Shown here piece by piece: positions 27,243 to 37,539 of a DNA stretch of 64,000 nt. Source of the DNA: Clostridia bacterium (GTDB lineage: Bacteria > Bacillota > Clostridia > TANB77 > UBA1234). The number at the start of each line of letters is the position of its first letter. The first letter of the stretch is position 1. The position numbers and the translations under genes were made by a program. The notes under the pieces were generated by a model. It searched no databases. It saw only the letters and a program-made list of their open reading frames with translations, and was not told where the DNA came from. The stretch is taken from NCBI GenBank assembly GCA_900753975.1, contig CAAEBC010000017.1:7167-71166 (forward strand), written 5' to 3'.

Positions 27243-27590
27243 CTAGTTTATCTCTAATACCTTAGTATTAAGTTTAAACAAATTAATAATCATAGGTCCA
27301 ATCCATCCTGCACCAAAACACACAATAGTGCCAATAATCCAAGGAAAAACAGCAGCTTTAGCATTACTTTTATCTACAGCAGAAGATGTCATATACATAA
27401 TACCTATTTGGATAAGTTTAGCAACACAAATAGCACCACCAAGTCCAAGTAAAATTTTAAGAATATTTCCCATAATTGCATTTACAGTACCCATTCCATT
27501 AGTTGCATATGCCATACTGTTAATGCAAATGCAAAAAGTAAAAACATTTATTAAAATAGTCATTAACTTATTAAATCTTCTATCTTTCAT
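27243..27590 (-). CDS. VirB2/TrbC-like pilin 1 (divergent)
   Basis: This 115-residue protein has a signal-like N-terminus and two membrane helices (LLGLGGAICVAKLIQIGIMY and the segment IIGTIVCFGAGWIGP). Between them is VDKSNAKAA in place of the ADEKAxLK turn of the other four, so it is the most divergent member. It is the first gene of the pilin operon, with GGAGGGGG before the start and a good promoter upstream. Confidence 0.75.
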   Translation of the reverse strand: MKDRRFNKLMTILINVFTFCICINSMAYATNGMGTVNAIMGNILKILLGLGGAICVAKLIQIGIMYMTSSAVDKSNAKAAVFPWIIGTIVCFGAGWIGPMIINLFKLNTKVLEIN

Positions 27591-27629
27591 AAGACCCCCT
27601 CCAATACTTCAAGGCTTACTATTGTTATA

Positions 27630-27658
27630 ATTATAGCATACTAATCTGCCCTATTCAA
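27630..27658 (-). promoter_or_regulatory. Promoter of the pilin operon
   Basis: On the minus strand TTGAAT (27653-27658), 17 bases, then TATAAT (27630-27635) with an extended TG upstream of the -10. The pilin 1 start follows about 40 bases on. Confidence 0.75.
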
Positions 27659-27709
27659 CAAAATTTCACAAATTTTGGAGAGAAAGGCTCGAAAAAATTA
27701 CATTTCTTC

Positions 27710-27738
27710 TTGACAAACTATACTTTTCCGTTTATACT
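27710..27738 (+). promoter_or_regulatory. Promoter of the tRNA-Met gene
   Basis: TTGACA (27710-27715), 17 bases, TATACT (27733-27738). Confidence 0.85.
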
Positions 27739-27753
27739 AAGTGAGTACGAGAT

Positions 27754-27830
27754 GGCGGAGTAGCTCAGATGGCTAGAGCGCCCGGTTCATACCCGGTAGG
27801 TCGTGAGTTCAATTCTCTCCTCCGCTACCA
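27754..27830 (+). tRNA. tRNA-Met (CAU)
   Basis: The cloverleaf is complete with encoded CCA. The acceptor is GGCGGAG/CUCCGCU, the D-arm GCUC...GAGC and the anticodon loop UUCAUAC. The first pairs of the anticodon and T stems include one mismatch each. The acceptor has a G-U end pair as in elongator tRNA-Met. Confidence 0.93.
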
Positions 27831-27833
27831 TCA

Positions 27834-27871
27834 AAAGCCGCTAAATGTAAATTTAGTGGCTTTGTTTTTTT
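27834..27871 (+). terminator. Terminator after tRNA-Met
   Basis: A 13-base stem (27834-27846 with 27851-27863, one G-U pair) is followed by TTTTTTT. Confidence 0.88.
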
Positions 27872-27882
27872 ATTCACATTGT

Positions 27883-27956
27883 GCGGGTATAGTTTAATGG
27901 TAGAATACGGTGCTTCCGACCCCAAGGTGCGAGTTCGATTCTCGCTACCCGCTCCA
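27883..27956 (+). tRNA. tRNA-Gly (UCC)
   Basis: The acceptor is GCGGGUA/UACCCGC with encoded CCA. The anticodon loop is CUUCCGA with UCC at 27915-27917, and the T-loop is UUCGAUU. Confidence 0.96.
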
Positions 27957-28057
27957 ATATGTTTTATAAGTTTTTAAATAATTAACATAGCACATATTTT
28001 TTGCTATATTAATCCTCTTAACTAAGATATCAAGTGATATATAATATATTTGCATAC

Positions 28058-28149
28058 GGAGTGGTGCCGAAGTGGTCATAACGGTGCTGACTCGAAATCA
28101 GTTGGTGGCATTTAGCTACGCGTGGGTTCGAATCCCACCCACTCCGCCA
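28058..28149 (+). tRNA. tRNA-Ser (CGA)
   Basis: The 92-base gene has the long variable arm of class II tRNAs. The acceptor is GGAGUGG/CCACUCC with discriminator G and encoded CCA. The anticodon loop is CUCGAAA with CGA at 28093-28095. Confidence 0.96.
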
Positions 28150-28192
28150 AAAGCCCCTATATCAGTTTTATTTCTGATATAGGGGCTTTTTT
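28150..28192. terminator. Two-way terminator between tRNA-Ser and the CxxC-repeat gene
   Basis: A perfect 16-base stem (28150-28165 with 28174-28189) is flanked by A and T runs. It starts right at the tRNA 3' end and ends 9 bases before the minus-strand stop at 28201. Confidence 0.93.
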
Positions 28193-28200
28193 AATATTTT

Positions 28201-31200
28201 TTAATTTTGTCCGTCTATTTTTTGCACTTCTTCAGGTGATATTGGTCTTAAATATTTGTATTTTCCAAAATTATGAGAACTTTTTGTTTTTCCTTCTGAC
28301 TCAATAGATGTATCATCACCTGCATTATATACTTTTCCAGTCTCTCCTGCATAAACTTCAACATGCCCATTTACAGCTAAAATGTCACCTTTTTGTACAT
28401 TTGAACTATCTTCTATTACCTCAAAATATTTAATACCGTTAATAATTCCGTTATTTTTAGCTATTTGGACATATACTTTCGAACTCTTTTGTAAAGAGAA
28501 CTCATTCATCATTGTCTCGCAACCATTAGCTTGAGCATAATAGTACAAATATGCAGTAACTGCTGTACTGCAGTCTGTTCTATAAGCATCGCCGTATTTT
28601 TTTTGCTTTGAAGGAATAATTTCATGTGGCACATCCTTATTATATTTGAATCCGTGTGTTGCATAGTATCTTTTTACATCAAATACAGCACCTAGCCATG
28701 AATTATCATTTGGATCAGTTCTTACGAATTCTTCAAGTCCTTTTTCTTCTGTCAACAACATAAGTTTATAAACTTCAGAATTTACTCCTTCATAATTACT
28801 GCCAATATCTATTTTAGATAGTCCTTTATCATTGAGTAAATCTCTGATTGCTGTTTTCGTTCCATTTCCCATTTTACCATCAACAGTTCCAGTATAGTAA
28901 CCTAATATTTTTAGTGTTTCTTGAAGTATACGACATTGTGTCTCATTGTTAACCAAATCAACTTTCTCTTTTCCTGAGATAATATTTTCTAAGTAATCAA
29001 CTTTTTTATCGGTATATGTTTTTGTCTCATTTAGAATTTTTAGAATCATGTCCATAGACATATCCGAAACATCATATCCACTTTCGCCCATTCCATTTAT
29101 CGACAAAAATGTTTTCATTGCATACTTAAAATCAGCATCGTTCTCACCATTTTGTACGCCTTGATAATATCCCAATGTGAAAAGTTTAGATTTTAATAGC
29201 AGTATTTTGTCCTCTTGTGTAGCTTCACCAGCATTAAGTTTTCCTCTTAGTAATTCCAATTTTTGATTAGCCATTCTTATAGCAGATTCTTCTTTTGTTT
29301 CTTTACAATTCTTTATGAAAGTATAAACAGCATCCGTAATATCATTTTTGTTGCCAATGTTTAACGTTGAACCTTGATTTTTTAATAGTTCATTAATAGC
29401 TGCTTGCGTTTTCTTTCCATACTTTCCGTCTATCTCGCCAACATTATAACCTTTCTCTGCCAATATTGTTTGAATCTCTTTTATTGCGTCTTCTGATTCA
29501 ACATCAAAATGTTCTACATCATTGTTTACATCTTGTAAGCCTGTATAATTAGTACTTCCACATACAATACAAATCTTTTTAGCCTTTATGTATTTATTAT
29601 TTTCACTTCCGCCTATAACATCCATATATATGTGTACATCTTCGGACTTGTAGTTACAGTCATCACATATTTTTCCGTGTTTACCATTACACAAATCTAC
29701 CGTTTCACCGAAATGATGTGCACCATATTTTGTTGTATCAACCTTTCCTTTTGAATTATACATATTTCTATATCCACATTTACTGCAGATAGTATAGTGT
29801 CCATAGTAGTCTTTCTTTAGGATATATTCGTGCTCACACTCTGTTGCACCGCCCATATAAACGTAACCACAAATCTGACACTCATAATATTTTCCATTCT
29901 TACCATTTACAAATTTATAAGAATGATATTTACATACCCAACCACAAACATCACAACTATTTGTTGCACTATTAATTTGATGTTTTTCATATTTAGGACT
30001 AACTGCATTACATGTTAAACAATGCATATAGTGTCCTTTTGAATCACTACTATATCCAGCTTTTCCTGTATATATGTGTCCTTTTGCCTTAATTACTTCT
30101 CCACAATCCAAGCATTTACCGTCTTTTTCACAAGTTAAATCTATTACATTCTTGTGCTCACATTTTGGCATACTATTTTTATCTATATATCCGCAAACAC
30201 ATTTATATGTTGATGGATCTATTACGTGGCTTGTAACTGTTGATGAAATTTTTTGGTTACATTCAGTACATTTTTTGTAATGTCCCTTTGAATCGTAACT
30301 CCAATTAGAACTTACTGTATGAGATTTTTTAGGTATTTCTCCAGTATCTATTAATTCATTACATTTCGAACATCTTATTTCATATTTTCCAGCAGATGCA
30401 CAAGTAGCTTCTTTTGTTGTCTTTCTAGTTGATGTAGTATGCGGACATACCGATGCTGCATTTACGTATCCACATACTGTACATTTTCCGTTTGAATCAT
30501 AAGTATGACTTCCAACATTCATTCTATATCCACATACCGTGCATTTTTTATAATGCTCTCTTGAACTATGTTTCCAAGTAGATGCCTTATGCTCTTCGAT
30601 AGTTGGGCTAACAGCATCACACACTTCACAATGTTTATAGTGTCCTTTACTATCACTACTGTATCCTGCACTTCCTGAATATGTATGCCCTTTCGCCTTA
30701 ATTTCTTGACCACAATCTTGGCATTTACCATTCTTTAAACAAGTTAATCCAACTACATTTTGGTGTGTACATTCTGCAGTTGTTACCTTTTCAGTATATC
30801 CACATGTACCACATTTGCCATTTGAATTAAGAGTATGTTTTGCAAATCCAGACTGATATTTACATACCGTACATTCTTGATAATGTTGATTAGAATCATG
30901 TTTCCAAGTATATGTATGTGATGACATCTTTAATTTTTGACTACATACTGTACATAGTTTGTAATGATATGATGATTCTTTTCCCCATTCAGTAGTTTCT
31001 TTATGTCCTGATGCTGTGCCTTCTTCGTATCCACAAACACTACATTTTTTAGGTTCGGTGCAACTTGACAAGGTAAAGCTATGTGTCATAACTGGCTTAA
31101 TTTCTTCTCTTGATATTCCACATCTACTACATTTATATTTTGTTGTAGTACGTGTGCATACACTAGAACTTCCTACTGTTTCTTGATTATTACTTGTTAC

Positions 31201-31491
31201 ATTCCAGTTATGTCCAAGTTTTTGACCAGAAGTAGCTCCACAGCTGGTACAAGTCTTCGGTTTCGTACATGTTGCAGCTTTATATGAATGTGCTTTTTTT
31301 GGTATTGTTACTGGTTTTATCAAAGCATTACAACTAGCGCATCTAATTTGTGCTAATCCCGTTTCTGTACATGTGGCTTCTCTTTTAGTAATTCTTTTAG
31401 AAACAGGATGGCTACAAGCACCAAATGAAACCGAGCACAACAAAATTAAAATAATACTTACTAAACAACAAAAATGTTTAACTTTCTTCAT
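28201..31491 (-). CDS. Secreted CxxC-repeat protein with peptidoglycan-binding modules and NlpC/P60-like end
   Basis: The 1096-residue protein has a signal peptide (about 1-26). Residues about 27-660 hold at least 20 CxxC knuckles, many as KCTVCGY or KCLDCGE with nearby His, in degenerate repeats of about 25-45 residues. Three modules like peptidoglycan-binding type 1 follow: KGYNVGEIDGKYGKKTQAAI near 690, a weaker one near 785, and LGYYTGTVDGKMGNGTKTAI near 890. The end resembles NlpC/P60 or CHAP amidases, with Cys in YRTDCSTAVTAYLYY and His in NGHVEVYAG. It probably acts in the wall. AAGGGGG supports the start. It could serve the nearby secretion system, but only proximity suggests this. 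Confidence 0.75.
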   Translation of the reverse strand: MKKVKHFCCLVSIILILLCSVSFGACSHPVSKRITKREATCTETGLAQIRCASCNALIKPVTIPKKAHSYKAATCTKPKTCTSCGATSGQKLGHNWNVTSNNQETVGSSSVCTRTTTKYKCSRCGISREEIKPVMTHSFTLSSCTEPKKCSVCGYEEGTASGHKETTEWGKESSYHYKLCTVCSQKLKMSSHTYTWKHDSNQHYQECTVCKYQSGFAKHTLNSNGKCGTCGYTEKVTTAECTHQNVVGLTCLKNGKCQDCGQEIKAKGHTYSGSAGYSSDSKGHYKHCEVCDAVSPTIEEHKASTWKHSSREHYKKCTVCGYRMNVGSHTYDSNGKCTVCGYVNAASVCPHTTSTRKTTKEATCASAGKYEIRCSKCNELIDTGEIPKKSHTVSSNWSYDSKGHYKKCTECNQKISSTVTSHVIDPSTYKCVCGYIDKNSMPKCEHKNVIDLTCEKDGKCLDCGEVIKAKGHIYTGKAGYSSDSKGHYMHCLTCNAVSPKYEKHQINSATNSCDVCGWVCKYHSYKFVNGKNGKYYECQICGYVYMGGATECEHEYILKKDYYGHYTICSKCGYRNMYNSKGKVDTTKYGAHHFGETVDLCNGKHGKICDDCNYKSEDVHIYMDVIGGSENNKYIKAKKICIVCGSTNYTGLQDVNNDVEHFDVESEDAIKEIQTILAEKGYNVGEIDGKYGKKTQAAINELLKNQGSTLNIGNKNDITDAVYTFIKNCKETKEESAIRMANQKLELLRGKLNAGEATQEDKILLLKSKLFTLGYYQGVQNGENDADFKYAMKTFLSINGMGESGYDVSDMSMDMILKILNETKTYTDKKVDYLENIISGKEKVDLVNNETQCRILQETLKILGYYTGTVDGKMGNGTKTAIRDLLNDKGLSKIDIGSNYEGVNSEVYKLMLLTEEKGLEEFVRTDPNDNSWLGAVFDVKRYYATHGFKYNKDVPHEIIPSKQKKYGDAYRTDCSTAVTAYLYYYAQANGCETMMNEFSLQKSSKVYVQIAKNNGIINGIKYFEVIEDSSNVQKGDILAVNGHVEVYAGETGKVYNAGDDTSIESEGKTKSSHNFGKYKYLRPISPEEVQKIDGQN

Positions 31492-31593
31492 TTGTATCCC
31501 CCTTACAAAATAACCGCATTTACAAAGTGCCAGTTATTAATCGTATATACAATATCTTATATTATGTTGAAAAATATGTAAATCTTTTTGTAC

Positions 31594-31624
31594 AAAAAAT
31601 AGGAACGGAATTTTTCCGTCCCTC
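31594..31624 (-). terminator. Terminator after the SH3-domain gene
   Basis: On the minus strand AGGGACGGAA pairs with TTCCGTTCCT (one G-U) and is followed by ATTTTTT. Confidence 0.85.
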
Positions 31625-31630
31625 TGGGTA

Positions 31631-32179
31631 TTAGTTTTCAGGAGCCAAGTATCTCATAGAAACCCAGCCCAAATATTCGGCTCTCTCTGCATTACTGCAG
31701 TATGCCCAAATGCGTCCATCTGACGTCGGAACGTATTTCTCTACCGATACGACATCTCCTTTGTACAGAAGCCCACATATATCAGCTTGAATGTTACCTT
31801 CTTCTCGAATGTTCACCATGTTTCCAGTAACTTTCATGTATTTTCCCAGTTTAAATTGCTTACCACTAGAAAAATACAAATCTGCTACATTTGCATATCC
31901 ATACCTATACTGCAAATCTTCTTCATCATGCAATACTTGTGCCCACACATAGTTATCGTCCGGATAAAATTCAAAAACTTCAATGTCATCTCCTTTAACG
32001 AGTGTAGCATATGCCGGTCCATCATCTGTTGCCCAAAGCCGCAATTCGGTGTCTACGTTTGCCGTCATCATTACCGCAGTTTGTACTACTTTTTCCTGTT
32101 CATAGGCTTCCGCCACCGAAACAGAAACAAAGCTGAAAACTAAAATGGTCATAAGGATTGTTGCAAGAATTTTTTTCAT
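31631..32179 (-). CDS. Secreted bacterial SH3-domain protein
   Basis: The protein has 182 residues from an ATG eight bases after GGGAGGG; a longer frame to 32218 lacks a ribosome site. A signal peptide ends near SVAEAYE. Two SH3_3-like units follow: the first around residues 45-105 (TELRLWATDDG, VWAQVLHDE), the second around 118-180 (GNMVNIREEGNIQADICGLL, then WAYCSN and YLGWVSMRYL). Such domains bind peptidoglycan. No catalytic domain is present. It is a single-gene unit with its own terminator. Confidence 0.8.
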   Translation of the reverse strand: MKKILATILMTILVFSFVSVSVAEAYEQEKVVQTAVMMTANVDTELRLWATDDGPAYATLVKGDDIEVFEFYPDDNYVWAQVLHDEEDLQYRYGYANVADLYFSSGKQFKLGKYMKVTGNMVNIREEGNIQADICGLLYKGDVVSVEKYVPTSDGRIWAYCSNAERAEYLGWVSMRYLAPEN

Positions 32180-32251
32180 TGAAATATCCCTCCCAAAAAA
32201 ATATATTACTACACCCATATTTTACCACTTTTTAAACATTACGTCAACTTG

Positions 32252-33781
32252 CTAGTTTTTTCTTTTATTTTTTATAAGCTTTATTCCGTCATCTATAAAT
32301 TCATTTTTAGTCACCCATGCCATACCAAAATAAGTTATAACACCCAAGACAACTGAAACAAAAATCAAAACAAATCTAGAAAAATCAAATTTCGATTTTA
32401 ACAAATAAAGTACAATCGCCATCACACTAGCTGCACATATTGTTTTTAGGCTTTCTATAAATGTAGTTTTATCAACAATTCCTGGACATTTTTTATTAAT
32501 TCTCCACATCATAATCACAGCTGTTAATAAAGAAGTTATAGATGCTGCAAGTGGCAAACCTATATACCCAATCATGTTAACAAATATGATACTCAAAACA
32601 ATATTTAAGACAATTGCTATTCCGCTAACAATCATAGGTGTCTTTGCATCTTGCATAGCATAAAATGCTTTATTTAAAACTTCCATTATTCCGTATCCAA
32701 TCATTCCTATTGCATAAAACATAAGTGTTGCAGCTGTTAGATCTGTAGAGTGTGATGTAAACTCACCTCTCTCGTATATAATTCCTATTATACTTGTACT
32801 TAAAAATCCTATACCAACTGCCATAGGAATAATAAAGAATATAGATATTTTCAAAGATTTATTTAATACTTTTACAAATTCGTCTTTTTTACTATCAGCG
32901 CTTAATTTTGAAAGCTCTGGGAATATTATATTTGAAAGTGTATATGAAAATACACCAACAACAATCAAATACAATGTATATGCATATTCAATAGCTGAAA
33001 CTGCCTCTCCACCTTCTAGTCCAGATGCTAGTCTCAAATTTACAATATTATTAATTGGTTGTACCCAAGAACTAATTAAAATCGGCAAAGCAAGTTTAAC
33101 TATCTTTTTTAAACCTTCATCTTTAAAATCGACTTTAAAACTATATTTAAACCTTTTTTTTATCGCCGCTGGAAGTTGCACTATTATCTGTGTTCCCCAT
33201 CCTATAAGCATAGCAACAGCAGCACCTTGAACTCCAAATTTATCATTGAATACAAGCAAATATAAAATAAGTATTCCGTTTGATACAACACTTATAATCG
33301 CTGGTATGTTAAATTCATCAAGCGATTGTAAAAAGCCAACAAAAACATAAGCAACAGCCGTAAAGAAAAGTACTGGAAACAATATTCTACTAAGTTCAAC
33401 AGTAAGACTCATTGTTTCAACATCTAACTCTGGTGCAATCAACTTAACTATAGGTCCTGCAAAAATAGTTCCTAAGATTGAAAGCAACAAAGAAATTATA
33501 ATTATTACATTTAAGAAATTATTTGCAAACGCAATTGCTTTTTCTTTTCCCTTCTTTTGTATATACTCATTAAAAACTGGTATAAACGTAGAAGATATTG
33601 CAGCTCCTAAAGTCAAATCCAAAAGTTGTAGTGGAATTCTAGAAGCAGTAAAAAAGGCGGTTGCCGCCGCCCCTGTACCATAGCAACTTGCAAAAACCAT
33701 GTTCCTTACAAGTCCTAATATTTTCGCTAAAAACATAGCACTAAACATAAACGTAAACGTTTTAATTAAATTCTTTTTCAT
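32252..33781 (-). CDS. murJ: Lipid II flippase MurJ (MviN family)
   Basis: The 509-residue polytopic protein has about 14 membrane helices. It opens KTFTFMFSAMFLAKILGLVR, typical of MurJ, and has the STFIPVFNEY block near residue 65 and AFYAMQDAKTPM near residue 368. MurJ moves lipid II across the membrane for wall synthesis. The ATG overlaps the bofA-like stop (TAATG), so the genes are coupled. An upstream in-frame GTG (33787) lies within the ribosome site and is less likely. Confidence 0.92.
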   Translation of the reverse strand: MKKNLIKTFTFMFSAMFLAKILGLVRNMVFASCYGTGAAATAFFTASRIPLQLLDLTLGAAISSTFIPVFNEYIQKKGKEKAIAFANNFLNVIIIISLLLSILGTIFAGPIVKLIAPELDVETMSLTVELSRILFPVLFFTAVAYVFVGFLQSLDEFNIPAIISVVSNGILILYLLVFNDKFGVQGAAVAMLIGWGTQIIVQLPAAIKKRFKYSFKVDFKDEGLKKIVKLALPILISSWVQPINNIVNLRLASGLEGGEAVSAIEYAYTLYLIVVGVFSYTLSNIIFPELSKLSADSKKDEFVKVLNKSLKISIFFIIPMAVGIGFLSTSIIGIIYERGEFTSHSTDLTAATLMFYAIGMIGYGIMEVLNKAFYAMQDAKTPMIVSGIAIVLNIVLSIIFVNMIGYIGLPLAASITSLLTAVIMMWRINKKCPGIVDKTTFIESLKTICAASVMAIVLYLLKSKFDFSRFVLIFVSVVLGVITYFGMAWVTKNEFIDDGIKLIKNKRKN

Positions 33782-34038
33782 TACCACACCCCTAGCACCA
33801 ATTTCATAATAACAACAAGTAGTACACCTGGCACTCCAAGTAATCCGATAATTCCTATAGTTATAGCATTAACAGCAAGCTTCATTCCAAGAATATTAAG
33901 CATTATAAAAAGAGCTCCACCTAGTATTACATTTATTATTATCATCGACATTCTTTTAGCTGTTTTAAGCATTAAGTTTATTAAAACAAGGATGATAAAA
34001 ATTGCAACTGCATATGCTGATATCGTCTCTATTCCCAC
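33781..34038 (-). CDS. BofA-like small membrane protein
   Basis: The 85-residue protein has three predicted membrane helices. The end GIIGLLGVPGVLLVVIMK matches the G-x-G-x-PG signature of BofA, the inhibitor of pro-sigma-K processing in endospore formers. The start is GTG with AGGAGG nine bases upstream. It is translationally coupled to murJ. The family fit suggests a sporulating ancestry; whether this cell sporulates cannot be judged from the window. Confidence 0.72.
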   Translation of the reverse strand: MGIETISAYAVAIFIILVLINLMLKTAKRMSMIIINVILGGALFIMLNILGMKLAVNAITIGIIGLLGVPGVLLVVIMKLVLGVW

Positions 34039-34122
34039 TGTTAAAGCCCTCCTTTACTTCTAATCTTTAGTACATCTTCAACTTATATTCTATCACAAAC
34101 ATCTAACTGTGCAATATTTTTT

Positions 34123-36943
<2,821 letters not shown>

Positions 36944-36944
36944 A

Positions 36945-37298
36945 CTATTTCTCCTTAACGTGTTCAAATGATTTTTCAAGTACTTCTCTTACATGATCAT
37001 CATCTAATGAATAATAAACAATCTTCCCCTCTTTTCTAGATTTAATAAGCTTTGCAACTTTCAAAGCCTTTAGCTGATGTGAAATTGCTGAACGTGTCAT
37101 ATTTAAAAGATACGACAAATCCGAAACACAAAACTCGTCTAACTGCAAAGCCATAAGAAGTTGCAATCTTGTACTATCTCCCATAACCTTAAAAAAATCT
37201 GATAAATCACTTATTTCACCATACTCTGGCATTTTCTTTCTAGCTTTATTCACCAATTCAACATTTTGTGGCTCACAGTCACATCTATTTTCTATCAT
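36945..37298 (-). CDS. ArsR/SmtB-family metal-sensing repressor (CadC-like)
   Basis: The protein has 117 residues from an ATG eight bases after GTGAGG. The N-terminus has CDC (Cys 6 and 8). Winged-helix motifs follow: DSTRLQLLMALQ, then DEFCVSDLSYLLNMTRSAIS and HQLKALK. CadC proteins use two Cys in the helix reading ELCVCDL; here it is EFCVSDL with a single Cys, so the metal site is a variant. It is divergent from a P-type ATPase gene that has two matching operators, and is the likely repressor of that gene. Confidence 0.88.
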   Translation of the reverse strand: MIENRCDCEPQNVELVNKARKKMPEYGEISDLSDFFKVMGDSTRLQLLMALQLDEFCVSDLSYLLNMTRSAISHQLKALKVAKLIKSRKEGKIVYYSLDDDHVREVLEKSFEHVKEK

Positions 37299-37458
37299 AT
37301 ACAAAACCTCACTATAAAAACCTAAACTTTTGCATAAATTATATCATATAAATTTCCACTAAGAAAAGGGGACGGAGGAAATTTCTCATTTTTGAGAAAA
37401 AGGGACACTCCTCTCAAAATTTAAAGAGATATTATTTCATTTATTTTATATAAAAGTA

Positions 37459-37516
37459 TTGACAGTTGAATATGCGTTCAACTATAATTGAATTAACAGT
37501 TGAATGTTTGTTCAAC
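37459..37516 (+). promoter_or_regulatory. ArsR-type double operator overlapping the P-type ATPase promoter
   Basis: TTGACA (37459-37464) and TATAAT (37483-37488) are 18 bases apart. The dyad GTTGAATATGCGTTCAAC (37465-37482) fills that spacer exactly. A second dyad of the same form, GTTGAATGTTTGTTCAAC, lies at 37499-37516 next to the transcript start. Repressor bound at either site would block RNA polymerase. Confidence 0.88.
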
Positions 37517-37539
37517 CATTCAAAAGGGAGGCATAGCTT

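Noticed and set aside
37367..37430. GGGGACGG-type inverted repeat upstream of the P-type ATPase as a regulatory RNA
   Set aside because: The pairing (TTTCTC/GAGAAA) is short and lies before the promoter, so it is outside the transcript; it looks like a decayed terminator.
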